From an uncultured Lachnoclostridium sp. (GTDB lineage: Bacteria > Bacillota > Clostridia > Lachnospirales > Lachnospiraceae): 64,000 nt of DNA. A program made the translations under genes and the position numbers. Where the stretch lies: NCBI GenBank assembly GCA_944381625.1, contig CALWLW010000003.1:124001-188000 (forward strand), written 5' to 3'. Below, in pieces: positions 1 through 7,518 of the stretch; positions within the stretch are counted from its first letter, which is position 1, and every line of letters starts with the position of its first letter. Under the pieces are notes generated by a model. It did no database searches, was not told the DNA's origin, and worked only from the letters and a program-made list of their open reading frames with translations.

Positions 1-1
1 C

Positions 2-895
2 GAAGTATTATCCATATTTCCAAAAGAACTGAAAGAGCTGGTGGAGAGCTTCCATCTGCCGCCTGCGGGCCTGCAGGAACTGCGCTTGCGGGCCGGGCGG
101 CCGGTTCTGATCCGGTACGAGAACCGGGAGCTTATGACGGGGCGGACGCTCTCCCGGGATAAGATAAATGAGATCCTGTCCTATCTGGGCGGGTATTCTC
201 TCTATGCCTATGAGGATGAGATCCGGCAGGGCTTTCTGACGCTTCCGGGCGGACACCGGGTGGGGCTGGCCGGGAAGACGGTGGTGGAAGCCCGGCGGGT
301 GAAGACCATGGGCGAGATATCCTCGCTGAATATCCGTTTTGCCCATCAGGTGAAAGGCTGTGCGGACCCGCTGATCCCGTATCTCTGGGAGGGAGACCGG
401 CTGTGCCATACGCTGATTGTCTCCCCGCCGGGACGGGGGAAGACCACGCTCCTTCGGGACTGCATCCGGCAGATTTCAGACGGATGCGCCGGCAGGAAGG
501 GGAAGACGGTAGGCGTGGTGGACGAGCGTTCGGAGATCGCAGGGAGTTTCCGGGGCGTTCCGGGAAACGATATGGGACTGCGCACGGACGTGCTGGACGG
601 CTGCCCGAAAGCGGAGGGCATGATGATGCTGATCCGTTCCATGTCGCCGGAGGTGGTGGCGGTGGACGAGATCGGCAGCAGCGAGGATCTGGCGGCCCTG
701 AAATATGCCATGAACTGCGGCTGTGTGCTGCTGGCGACCGTGCATGGGAGCTGTATGGAGGAACTGCGGCAGAAGCCGGTCCTGCGCGAGATGATCGATC
801 AGGAGATGTTTGAACGGTACGTGTTTCTGGATGCGGGGAAGACGCCGGGGCGTATTGGGCAGATTCTGGACGGACGGGGGAATGGATTATGCTGA
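2..895 (+). CDS. spoIIIAA: Stage III sporulation protein AA, 5'-truncated by window start
   Basis: AAA-type secretion ATPase that is thought to power the SpoIIIA-SpoIIQ channel between mother cell and forespore. The frame is open from base 2, so the true start lies outside the window; a GTG at 41 is the first in-window start but the family usually has more N-terminal residues. Counting from 41, the Walker A motif PPGRGKTT is at residues 129-136 and the Walker B stretch VVAVDEIG at about 205-212. The family is about 300 aa, so only a few residues are missing. First of eight tightly packed spoIIIA genes; its 3' end overlaps spoIIIAB by 7 bases. Expected sigma-E control lies upstream, out of view. 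Confidence 0.93.
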   Translation, partial: EVLSIFPKELKELVESFHLPPAGLQELRLRAGRPVLIRYENRELMTGRTLSRDKINEILSYLGGYSLYAYEDEIRQGFLTLPGGHRVGLAGKTVVEARRVKTMGEISSLNIRFAHQVKGCADPLIPYLWEGDRLCHTLIVSPPGRGKTTLLRDCIRQISDGCAGRKGKTVGVVDERSEIAGSFRGVPGNDMGLRTDVLDGCPKAEGMMMLIRSMSPEVVAVDEIGSSEDLAALKYAMNCGCVLLATVHGSCMEELRQKPVLREMIDQEMFERYVFLDAGKTPGRIGQILDGRGNGLC

Positions 896-1407
896 AAGCG
901 GTGGGGATCCTTTGCATCCTGGCAGGCAGCACGGGGCTGGGCGTCTGTATGGCAAAGGAACTGGAGGACCGGATCGAAGAGCTTCTGCAGCTGCAGAAGC
1001 TGACGCTCCGCCTGAGAGGAGAGATCCGCTACATGCACCGCACGCTTCCGGAGGCTTTCGGCAGCCTGGCGGAAAGCTGCGCGCCGCCTTTCTCGGATTT
1101 CTTCCGCCAGACGGCTCTGGATCTGCAGGGCAGGAACGGGCGTACGGCGGAGGAATTGTGGAGGAAGAACCTGAAGCAGTATTTTTCCGGACTGCATATC
1201 AGCCGCCAGGAACTGGCGGAGCTGGAGAAGCTGGGAGGCATGCTGGGATGCCTGGACGTGGAGATGCAGGTGAGCACGCTGGATTATTATCTGGAGCAGT
1301 TAAAACAGTCGGAGCGGCAGGCGGAACAGGCGGCCGGAAGCCGCAGGAGGCTCTACCGTTATCTGGGAATTCTGGGAGGGGCTGCGCTGGTGGTGCTGGT
1401 AATCTGA
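889..1407 (+). CDS. spoIIIAB: Stage III sporulation protein AB
   Basis: Membrane component of the SpoIIIA complex, 172 aa, related to the GspF/PilC-type scaffold of secretion systems (family knowledge). It has an N-terminal hydrophobic segment in the first 20 residues, a charged helical middle and a C-terminal hydrophobic segment ending in LVVLVI. The ATG overlaps the end of spoIIIAA by 7 bases, which implies translational coupling. Length matches the family. Identity rests strongly on position between AA and AC. Confidence 0.92.
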   Translation: MLKAVGILCILAGSTGLGVCMAKELEDRIEELLQLQKLTLRLRGEIRYMHRTLPEAFGSLAESCAPPFSDFFRQTALDLQGRNGRTAEELWRKNLKQYFSGLHISRQELAELEKLGGMLGCLDVEMQVSTLDYYLEQLKQSERQAEQAAGSRRRLYRYLGILGGAALVVLVI

Positions 1408-1432
1408 GGAAAGGACAGGAAACGGAAGAAAG

Positions 1433-1627
1433 ATGAGTGAAACCATGATTTTCAAAATTGCCGCCGTGGGCATCCTGGTATCGGTCCTTTCTCAGGTGCT
1501 GAAGCACAGCGGGCGGGAGGAGCAGGCATTTTTGACCAGCCTCGCGGGGCTGATCCTGGTGCTCTTGTGGATCGTCCCTTATGTATATGAACTGTTTGCC
1601 ACGATGCAGCGATTATTTGACCTGTGA
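1433..1627 (+). CDS. spoIIIAC: Stage III sporulation protein AC
   Basis: Small 64-aa membrane protein with two hydrophobic segments, one near the N-terminus (about residues 5-20) and one near the C-terminus, separated by a short polar loop. Length and two-helix topology match the SpoIIIAC family, which together with SpoIIIAD forms part of the inner mother-cell side of the channel. It sits 25 bases after spoIIIAB, with GGAAAGGACAGG-like purines upstream. The stop overlaps sequence just before spoIIIAD. Confidence 0.92.
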   Translation: MSETMIFKIAAVGILVSVLSQVLKHSGREEQAFLTSLAGLILVLLWIVPYVYELFATMQRLFDL

Positions 1628-1665
1628 GCAGTTCTGACAGGGGAAGAATGGAGAGGAGGGACGGG

Positions 1666-2049
1666 ATGGTCCGGGTGGCAATGCTGGGGATTGCCGGCGT
1701 ACTGCTGGCTCTGCAGTTAAAATCGCTGAAATCAGAATATTCCATCTATCTGTGTCTGGGGATCAGCGTACTGATCTTCTGGTATATGACGGAGCAGCTG
1801 GGAACGGTCCTTCAGGGCCTTCAGGCGATCCAGGAGAGCCTGCCTCTGAACGCGGGGTATATTCGGATCCTGATCAAGATTATCGGGATCACCTATATCG
1901 CGGAGTTTGCCTCGGATCTTTGCAGGGATGCGGGTTACCAGGGCGTAGCCGGGCAGATCCAGATCTTCGGCAAGATCTCCGTACTGGCGGTGAGCGTCCC
2001 GGTTCTCACTGCGCTCCTGGATGTGATCCAGACGTTCTTGGGAGGCTGA
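1666..2049 (+). CDS. spoIIIAD: Stage III sporulation protein AD
   Basis: Integral membrane protein of the SpoIIIA channel, four predicted hydrophobic segments. I chose the ATG at 1666 (127 aa) because AGGAGG ends 6 bases upstream and the family is about 130 aa. A GTG at 1624, overlapping spoIIIAC, would add 14 polar residues without a good ribosome binding site. Followed after 3 bases by spoIIIAE. Paralogous in character to SpoIIIAC in its hydrophobic pattern. Confidence 0.9.
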   Translation: MVRVAMLGIAGVLLALQLKSLKSEYSIYLCLGISVLIFWYMTEQLGTVLQGLQAIQESLPLNAGYIRILIKIIGITYIAEFASDLCRDAGYQGVAGQIQIFGKISVLAVSVPVLTALLDVIQTFLGG

Positions 2050-2052
2050 GGA

Positions 2053-3081
2053 ATGGGCGAGATCGATTTTACGGAGATCCAGCAGGTGGTGGACGACCTT
2101 CTGGGAACCGGCCTGGAATTTGAAGACCTGGTGGCGAAGGGCGCGGAAGGGGGGCGGCTGTTTTCCTGGGAGTCTCTTGCGGGATTCCTGCAGGATATCT
2201 TTTTAAAGGAGCTTCTTCAGCAGAGGCAGATATGGATACATATCCTTATACTGGCCGTCGCCGCTGCGGTGCTCGTCCATTTCGCGGACGTGTTCCAGAA
2301 CCGGGGCGTCTCCAGGATCAGTTTCTGTATGATCTATATGCTGCTGTTTCTGCTCCTGCTGTCCTCTTTTGGCAGCACCGCGGGAATTGCGGAGGCGGTC
2401 ATGGACAATATGGGGGATTTTATGACGGTGCTGGCGCCCGCTTATTTTCTGGCCATGACGCTTTCGGCCCGGATCACGTCGGCAGGGGTCTATTATGAGT
2501 TTGTCCTTTTTCTGATCTCCGGGGTTCGGTGGCTCTCGGAGGTGCTGATCCTGCCGTGCATCCAGATCTACGTCCTGCTGACGCTGGTCAACGGACTGTC
2601 AGGTGAAGCGCGGCTGGGGCGGCTGGCAGAGCTGTTGGAGATGCTGGTGGGCTGGAGTCTGAAGGCTTCCCTGGCGGCGGTCATGGGCTTTCATATGATC
2701 CAGGGGCTGATCACGCCGGCGGCGGACGCGTTCCGGTCCACCGCAGTCAGCCGGGGGATCGAGATGGTGCCGGGAGTGGGCGACGTGGGCGGCTCGGTGA
2801 CAGATCTGGTGCTGGGCTCCGCCATGCTGATCAAAAACGGGATCGGGGCCGCGGCGCTGGCGGTACTGATCTTCCTGTGCCTGGTTCCGCTGGTGAAGCT
2901 GGCGGTGATCATGGCGGCTTATTACCTGCTGGCAGCGGTGCTCCAGCCGGTGTCCGAGGAGCGGATCACCAGCTGCCTCACCGGGATGGGCCATGCGGTT
3001 CGGCTGCTGTTCCAGATGGTTTTTACGGTGCTTGCGCTGTTTTTGCTGACCATCGCGCTGTCCGCGGCAGTTTCCGGATAG
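2053..3081 (+). CDS. spoIIIAE: Stage III sporulation protein AE
   Basis: Polytopic membrane protein of 342 aa, with about seven or eight hydrophobic segments from residue 60 onward. It belongs to the SpoIIIAE family, proposed permease-like part of the feeding-tube channel. The ATG follows the spoIIIAD stop by 3 bases. Bacillus subtilis SpoIIIAE is nearer 400 aa and begins with a signal-like segment; here the first 50 residues are polar and acidic, with no visible signal peptide, so the N-terminus is shorter than in Bacillus. Confidence 0.9.
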   Translation: MGEIDFTEIQQVVDDLLGTGLEFEDLVAKGAEGGRLFSWESLAGFLQDIFLKELLQQRQIWIHILILAVAAAVLVHFADVFQNRGVSRISFCMIYMLLFLLLLSSFGSTAGIAEAVMDNMGDFMTVLAPAYFLAMTLSARITSAGVYYEFVLFLISGVRWLSEVLILPCIQIYVLLTLVNGLSGEARLGRLAELLEMLVGWSLKASLAAVMGFHMIQGLITPAADAFRSTAVSRGIEMVPGVGDVGGSVTDLVLGSAMLIKNGIGAAALAVLIFLCLVPLVKLAVIMAAYYLLAAVLQPVSEERITSCLTGMGHAVRLLFQMVFTVLALFLLTIALSAAVSG

Positions 3082-3095
3082 AAGGGAGGGGCAGG

Positions 3096-3329
3096 ATGCG
3101 GGAGATCCTGAATATGGTAAGGTATGTGGCGGTTTTTTATCTGCTGGAACAGATGGTGCTGAACCTGCTGCCTGGGAAGTCGTATGAAAAATATGTGCGG
3201 TTTTATCTGGGACTGCTTCTGGTACTGCTGCTGCTCCAGCCCATCCTTCAGATCTTTCATCTGGCGGAAGGGCTGGACGCCAGGGCGTTTGTGCAGGAGC
3301 TGGAGCAGAGTGCGGAAGTTCTCAGATGA
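3096..3329 (+). CDS. spoIIIAF: Stage III sporulation protein AF, short form
   Basis: 77-aa protein with two hydrophobic segments (about residues 8-22 and 33-52) and a short polar tail. Start chosen at ATG 3096, preceded by GGGAGGGGCAGG. The Bacillus SpoIIIAF is about 200 aa with a folded C-terminal ring-building-like domain; here that domain is missing, so only the membrane anchor part remains. The stop overlaps the spoIIIAG start by 4 bases. Call rests on membrane pattern and operon position. Confidence 0.85.
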   Translation: MREILNMVRYVAVFYLLEQMVLNLLPGKSYEKYVRFYLGLLLVLLLLQPILQIFHLAEGLDARAFVQELEQSAEVLR

Positions 3330-3895
3330 GAGACGAAGAGGAGGGGGATACTGTGCCGGAGCTATGGAATAAATGGAAGAAAAAATATTGGCCGCCGAAG
3401 AAGGACCAGCTCCTGATCCTGGTGCTGTCGGGCCTTTTGCTGGCCGTTGCCGCCATCCCGGCAGACCGGGGAAAGGCAAAGGCGGGCGTCCAGGAGGAGC
3501 CCGCATTGCAGGCCCAGACAGAAGGAAACCATACGGACGGCGATTACGAGGAACACATGGAACAAAAGCTTCAGGAGATGCTTTCCCAGGTGGAAGGCGT
3601 GGGGGCGGTGCAGGTGATGCTCACCTTTGAGGGGACCGGGGAAAAGCAGGTGGAGAAGGATCAGACGGTGTCCGAAAGCTCCAGCCAGGAAGAGACGGTG
3701 TTTGAAGAAGAGGGCGGAAGCATACGCACGCCTTATGTGACGTCCGAGACCAATCCCAGAGTGGAGGGGGTGCTGGTGATCGCGGAGGGCGGTGGCTCCA
3801 GCCGGGTACAGCAGGAGATTCTGGAGGCGGCGCAGGCATTATTTGGCATTGAGGCTCATAAAATTAAAATAATGAAAATGGAGGGAAGCAAGTGA
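3326..3895 (+). CDS. spoIIIAG: Stage III sporulation protein AG
   Basis: 189-aa single-pass membrane protein. A cytoplasmic N-terminus rich in Lys/Trp is followed by a hydrophobic segment at about residues 26-43, then a periplasm-side domain with a ring-building motif fold expected from the family: helix with LQEMLSQVEGVGAVQVML, a central insertion, and a C-terminal VEGVLVIAEGG segment. SpoIIIAG oligomerises into the large intermembrane ring. It overlaps spoIIIAF by 4 bases and spoIIIAH by 4 bases. Confidence 0.93.
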   Translation: MRDEEEGDTVPELWNKWKKKYWPPKKDQLLILVLSGLLLAVAAIPADRGKAKAGVQEEPALQAQTEGNHTDGDYEEHMEQKLQEMLSQVEGVGAVQVMLTFEGTGEKQVEKDQTVSESSSQEETVFEEEGGSIRTPYVTSETNPRVEGVLVIAEGGGSSRVQQEILEAAQALFGIEAHKIKIMKMEGSK

Positions 3896-4593
3896 AGCAG
3901 ATATTTAAAAAACCTGTATTCAAAAAGAATCAGATGATTATTACCGCGCTGGCCGCCATGATCGCAGTAGCCGGGTACCTGAATTATTCGGGGACCGGGC
4001 TGGATGAAGATTTATTGAGCGCCAACAGCTCGGCCATCGAGGATACGGAGGATGCAAGCGTGGCGGAGGATATTTCAGCAGAGGATATCTATGCCCAGAC
4101 CGGGATAGACGAGACCGGAGACATAGCCAGCCTGGACGAAGATACGGAAGCGGTGGAAGAGGAAGCAGAGCCTGCGGCGGAGGAGCAGGCGGAGGCGGAA
4201 GTGGGAGATACGGTGATGGCGAACAGCAGCGTGGGCGTGGGCCTGGTTTCCGAAGCGAAGGTGACCAGGGAGCAGACCCGTTCCAGAAACAAGGAGATCC
4301 TGATGGAGCTGATCAACAGCACCAACATCACCGACGAACAAAAACAGGGAGCCATCGACGAGATGGTGGAGATGACGGATATCGCGGAGAAAGAACTGGC
4401 GGCAGAGACCCTTCTGTCGGCCCAGGGCTTCAACGACGTGGTGGTAAGCATCAATGATTCCTCGGCGGACGTGGTGGTCAGCAACGCTCAGGTCAGCGAC
4501 GCGCAGCGCGCCCAGATCGAGGACATCGTGAAGCGCAAGACGGGGATCGAAGCGGCCAATATCACGATCACGCCGGTGACTTCGGCGGAGTAA
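3892..4593 (+). CDS. spoIIIAH: Stage III sporulation protein AH
   Basis: 233-aa single-pass protein; GTG start within GTGA overlaps the spoIIIAG stop and follows GGAGGGAAGCAA. A transmembrane helix lies at about residues 15-30, then an unusually acidic linker (about residues 45-105, rich in Glu/Asp/Ala), then the conserved C-terminal domain with repeated ALA/ILMELINSTN-like helix and a DVVVSINDSSADVVV strand pair. SpoIIIAH pairs with forespore SpoIIQ across the intermembrane space. Last gene of the operon; no strong terminator hairpin is seen before the feo promoter. Confidence 0.93.
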   Translation: MKQIFKKPVFKKNQMIITALAAMIAVAGYLNYSGTGLDEDLLSANSSAIEDTEDASVAEDISAEDIYAQTGIDETGDIASLDEDTEAVEEEAEPAAEEQAEAEVGDTVMANSSVGVGLVSEAKVTREQTRSRNKEILMELINSTNITDEQKQGAIDEMVEMTDIAEKELAAETLLSAQGFNDVVVSINDSSADVVVSNAQVSDAQRAQIEDIVKRKTGIEAANITITPVTSAE

Positions 4594-4621
4594 CTCATCA
4601 GGGAGATGCCGCATCCTCCCA

Positions 4622-4650
4622 TTGCATAATCGGGAAAAATTCGCTATAAT
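4622..4650 (+). promoter_or_regulatory. Sigma-A promoter of feoAB
   Basis: -35 TTGCAT at 4622-4627, 17-base spacer, -10 TATAAT at 4645-4650. The predicted start is at about 4657, inside a Fur-like palindrome. Confidence 0.72.
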
Positions 4651-4655
4651 GCAGC

Positions 4656-4670
4656 TGATAATTATTATCG
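4656..4670 (+). promoter_or_regulatory. Fur box at feoAB transcription start
   Basis: TGATAATTATTATCG matches the 7-1-7 Fur consensus TGATAATnATTATCA at 14 of 15 positions (one end base differs). It is nested in a longer inverted repeat, ATAATGCAGC at 4646-4655 and GCTGCATTAT at 4671-4680. Placement just after the -10 box fits iron-dependent repression. Confidence 0.72.
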
Positions 4671-4693
4671 GCTGCATTATTAGTTACAGAAAC

Positions 4694-4728
4694 TTTTGAA
4701 GGAAGGCCGGACGGCCGCGCCTTCAAAA
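4694..4728 (+). promoter_or_regulatory. Leader hairpin upstream of feoA
   Basis: Outer arms TTTTGAAGG (4694-4702) and CCTTCAAAA (4720-4728) enclose an inner GGCCG/CGGCC stem. It is not followed by a T-run, so it is a leader structure rather than a plain terminator. Confidence 0.5.
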
Positions 4729-4749
4729 ATATGAACGAGGGATACGCAT

Positions 4750-4971
4750 ATGAGATTAAACGAAGGAGAAAAGGGCAGCAGACTGGAAGTGCTGCGTATG
4801 GAGCTTCCCGTACAGACGGAACGGCGCCTGGAGGTGCTGGGGATGCTGGAAGGGACGGAGATATCCGTAGTGAACCGAAAGAAAAAGGGCGCGATGATCA
4901 TCAAGATCAGAGGAACCCGGTTTGCCGTGGGCGAACAGATTACAAAGAACATCGAGGTGAAACCGGTATGA
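4750..4971 (+). CDS. feoA: Ferrous iron transport protein A (FeoA)
   Basis: 73-aa cytoplasmic protein with an SH3-like beta fold expected for FeoA, which regulates or assembles with FeoB. Typical features seen are an early RLNEGEKGS stretch, the LGMLEGTEISV turn at about residues 29-38 and a C-terminal RGTRFAVGEQ segment. ATG at 4750 follows GAGGGAT. Its stop overlaps the feoB start (ATGA at 4968), so the two are translationally coupled. Regulation is expected by Fur through the palindrome at 4656. Confidence 0.92.
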   Translation: MRLNEGEKGSRLEVLRMELPVQTERRLEVLGMLEGTEISVVNRKKKGAMIIKIRGTRFAVGEQITKNIEVKPV

Positions 4972-7022
4972 GCAGACAGGAATTGACGGTGGGATTCGTG
5001 GGAAATCCCAACTGCGGGAAGACGACGCTATTCAACGCCTATACGGGCGCGAATCTGAAGGTGGCCAACTGGCCGGGTGTGACGGTGGAGAAAAAAGAGG
5101 GAGCCATGCGGTTCCATGACGATACTTTTCGTCTGGTGGACCTGCCCGGTACCTACAGCCTGACTTCCTATACTATGGAAGAAACGGTGACGAGGCAGTA
5201 CATACTCAGCGATGAGGTGGATGTGATCGTGGACGTGGCCGACGCTTCGGCGCTGGAGCGGAACCTGTACCTGACGCTGCAGCTCATCGAGCTGGGCAAG
5301 CCGGTGGTGCTGGCGCTGAACATGATGGACATTGTCCAGGAGAGAGGAATGGAGATCGACCTGCATCGTCTGCCGGAGATGCTGGGCATCCCCTGCGTGC
5401 CGGTGTCCGCGCGGAAAAAGACCGGGCTGGAGATCCTGATCCATACGGTGGCCCACCACAAGGATAAGAAACTGGGGGAAAAGCTGATCCATCATCATGA
5501 GCCGGAGGAAAGTCACCATAAGGACGCGGAGGAACACCATAAAATGTATGCCATGGTGTACTCCGACGATGTGGAGGACAAGATCGACGAGGTGGCGGAG
5601 CTTTTGAAAAAGGCTTATCCGGGGATCGACAACCTGCGCTGGCACGCCATCAAGATCCTGGAAAACGACGCGGAGATCCGCAGGGCTTATCCGCTGGACT
5701 GGGCGGCGGTGCTGGACCGGGACTATGAGAAGGAAATCATCAATCAGAAGTTCTCGTTTATTGAGGAGATCATGACGGAATGTGTGGTGAACCGCAGCCG
5801 GAAAGCAGAGTCCACGGACCGGGTGGACAGGATCCTGACCCATCCGGTGTGGGGGCTTCCCGCGTTCCTGCTGATTATGGCGTTTGTATTTTTCCTGACC
5901 TTCACCATCGGGGACTGGCTGAAAGGCTATTTTGAGATCGGACTGGACAGCCTGACCGGGCTGGCCGCGGCGGGGATGGAGGCGATGCACACGAATCCTC
6001 TGCTGGTGTCCCTGGTCACTGACGGCATCCTGGCCGGAGTTGGGGGCATCCTCACGTTCCTGCCCAATATCTTCATCCTGTTCCTGGCTCTGGCGTTTCT
6101 GGAGGACAGCGGATATATGGCGCGGGTGGCTTATGTGATGGACGGCATCATGGGCAGGATCGGACTGTCCGGGCGGGCGTTCCTGCCCATGCTCCTGGGC
6201 TTCGGCTGTACGGTACCGGCGGTGATGGCCTCCCGTGTGCTGGAAAATCCCAGGGACCGGCTGAAGACGATCCTGATCACTCCGTTCATGTCCTGCAGCG
6301 CCAGACTGCCCATCTACGTACTGTTTTCTGAGATGTTTTTCGGGGACCATGCCATGATCGCGGCCTTCTCCATGTACCTGCTGGGACTGGTGGTGGCGAT
6401 CCTGGCCGCATTTGTCATGAAGGCGGCGGATAAAAGCGGCGGCGGGAATATGCTTCTGATCGAGCTGCCGGAATATAAAACGCCCAATGCCCATACCATC
6501 CGGGTCTATGTGTGGGAGAAGGTGAAGGATTATCTGACCAAGGCGGGTACGACGATCTTCCTGGCGTCCATGATCATGTGGGCGGTGATGAATCTGGGAC
6601 CCCACGGCTTCACCACGGATATGGAGCAGAGCTTCGGAGCCATGCTGGGCCAGGTGCTGGTGCCGGTGTTCCGGCCGCTGGGCCTTGGCTACTGGCAGAT
6701 CGTGCTGGCGCTGATCTCCGGCATCGCGGCCAAGGAAGTGGTGGTGTCCAGCTGCAGCGTGCTGTTCGGCGTGGGCAACGTGACGGGCGCGTCCGGCATG
6801 AGCGGGCTGGCTGCAGTGCTGGAAGGCCTGGGCTTCGGGCCGCTGAACGCTTACGCCCTCATGGTCTTCTGTCTGCTCTATGTGCCCTGCTTGGCGGCGC
6901 TGGCCACTGTGAAGCGGGAGACCGGAAGCTGGAAATGGACGGGCTTTATGGTGTGCATGCAGCTGGCCGTCGCCTGGCTCATGGCATTCCTGGTGTTCCA
7001 GGCAGGCTCTGTGATTTTGTAA
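4968..7022 (+). CDS. feoB: Ferrous iron transporter FeoB (GTPase-permease)
   Basis: 684-aa inner membrane Fe2+ transporter. The N-terminal G domain has G1 GNPNCGKT at 12-19, G3 DLPG at 58-61 and G4 NMMD at 118-121, then a helical GDI domain to about residue 260. The membrane part follows, with the Gate motifs including LGFGCTVPA and, later, GIAAKEVVVS. An unusual His-rich linker (about residues 163-192, containing HH, HHH, HH and HH clusters) sits just after the G domain and could bind metal. Start ATG 4968 chosen because it overlaps feoA; longer upstream starts would run through feoA. Confidence 0.95.
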   Translation: MSRQELTVGFVGNPNCGKTTLFNAYTGANLKVANWPGVTVEKKEGAMRFHDDTFRLVDLPGTYSLTSYTMEETVTRQYILSDEVDVIVDVADASALERNLYLTLQLIELGKPVVLALNMMDIVQERGMEIDLHRLPEMLGIPCVPVSARKKTGLEILIHTVAHHKDKKLGEKLIHHHEPEESHHKDAEEHHKMYAMVYSDDVEDKIDEVAELLKKAYPGIDNLRWHAIKILENDAEIRRAYPLDWAAVLDRDYEKEIINQKFSFIEEIMTECVVNRSRKAESTDRVDRILTHPVWGLPAFLLIMAFVFFLTFTIGDWLKGYFEIGLDSLTGLAAAGMEAMHTNPLLVSLVTDGILAGVGGILTFLPNIFILFLALAFLEDSGYMARVAYVMDGIMGRIGLSGRAFLPMLLGFGCTVPAVMASRVLENPRDRLKTILITPFMSCSARLPIYVLFSEMFFGDHAMIAAFSMYLLGLVVAILAAFVMKAADKSGGGNMLLIELPEYKTPNAHTIRVYVWEKVKDYLTKAGTTIFLASMIMWAVMNLGPHGFTTDMEQSFGAMLGQVLVPVFRPLGLGYWQIVLALISGIAAKEVVVSSCSVLFGVGNVTGASGMSGLAAVLEGLGFGPLNAYALMVFCLLYVPCLAALATVKRETGSWKWTGFMVCMQLAVAWLMAFLVFQAGSVIL

Positions 7023-7083
7023 CAGCCGGTTATGCTTCACAGCCGTCCCGGCCCATAGTCCGGCGATTTTTGGAAATCGGGGA

Positions 7084-7138
7084 TTGACAAATACTGGGGA
7101 TGGGAATATTATTGTATTATAAAAGTAATACAATAATA
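7084..7138 (+). promoter_or_regulatory. Promoter with palindromic operator for the GntR-ABC operon
   Basis: -35 TTGACA (7084-7089), 17-base spacer, -10 TATTAT (7107-7112). A perfect inverted repeat with 13-base arms, TATTATTGTATTA at 7107-7119 and TAATACAATAATA at 7126-7138, covers the -10 box and start site, as expected for autorepression by the next gene. Confidence 0.75.
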
Positions 7139-7158
7139 CGCGGCAAAGGAGTGAGCAG

Positions 7159-7518
7159 ATGGATTGGAAACTGGATGACAGCCGTCCCATCTGGATACAG
7201 CTGCAGGAACAGCTGACCAGGATGATTCTTTCCGGCCGGTACCAGGTGGGCGGCAAACTGCCCAGCGTGAGAGACCTTGCGGCGGAGGCGGGAGTGAATC
7301 CCAACACCATGCAGCGTGCGCTGGCAGGGCTGGACGCCGAAGGGCTCACGGTGACCAACCGGACCTCCGGGCGGACGGTGACCGAGGATACGTCGGTGCT
7401 GGAAGGCATGCGCGCGAAGCTGGCGAACGAGTTGATCGAGCAGTTTTATGAGGCTGCCGCACAGCTTGGATACACCAGGGATCAGGCTTTGGAACTGTTG
7501 AAGAGGAGGAAAGGCTAG
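7159..7518 (+). CDS. GntR family regulator, YtrA type
   Basis: 119-aa transcription factor consisting of an N-terminal winged helix-turn-helix (about residues 8-75; PSVRDLAAEAGVNPNTMQRAL is the recognition region) and a short C-terminal helical dimerisation tail. This size and domain order are typical of the YtrA subfamily, which controls neighbouring ABC exporters. It starts 21 bases after the operator palindrome and ends directly at the ABC ATPase gene. Ligand unknown; cell-envelope stress is a guess from family members. Confidence 0.88.
   Translation: MDWKLDDSRPIWIQLQEQLTRMILSGRYQVGGKLPSVRDLAAEAGVNPNTMQRALAGLDAEGLTVTNRTSGRTVTEDTSVLEGMRAKLANELIEQFYEAAAQLGYTRDQALELLKRRKG

Noticed and set aside
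7023..7083. Terminator after feoB
   Set aside because: Only short CGATTT/AAATCG and CCGG pairings are visible; too weak to call.
5028..7409. 793-codon open frame on the minus strand
   Set aside because: It mirrors feoB on the other strand; composition is rich in His/Gln/Arg as expected for an antisense shadow, and it has no family features.
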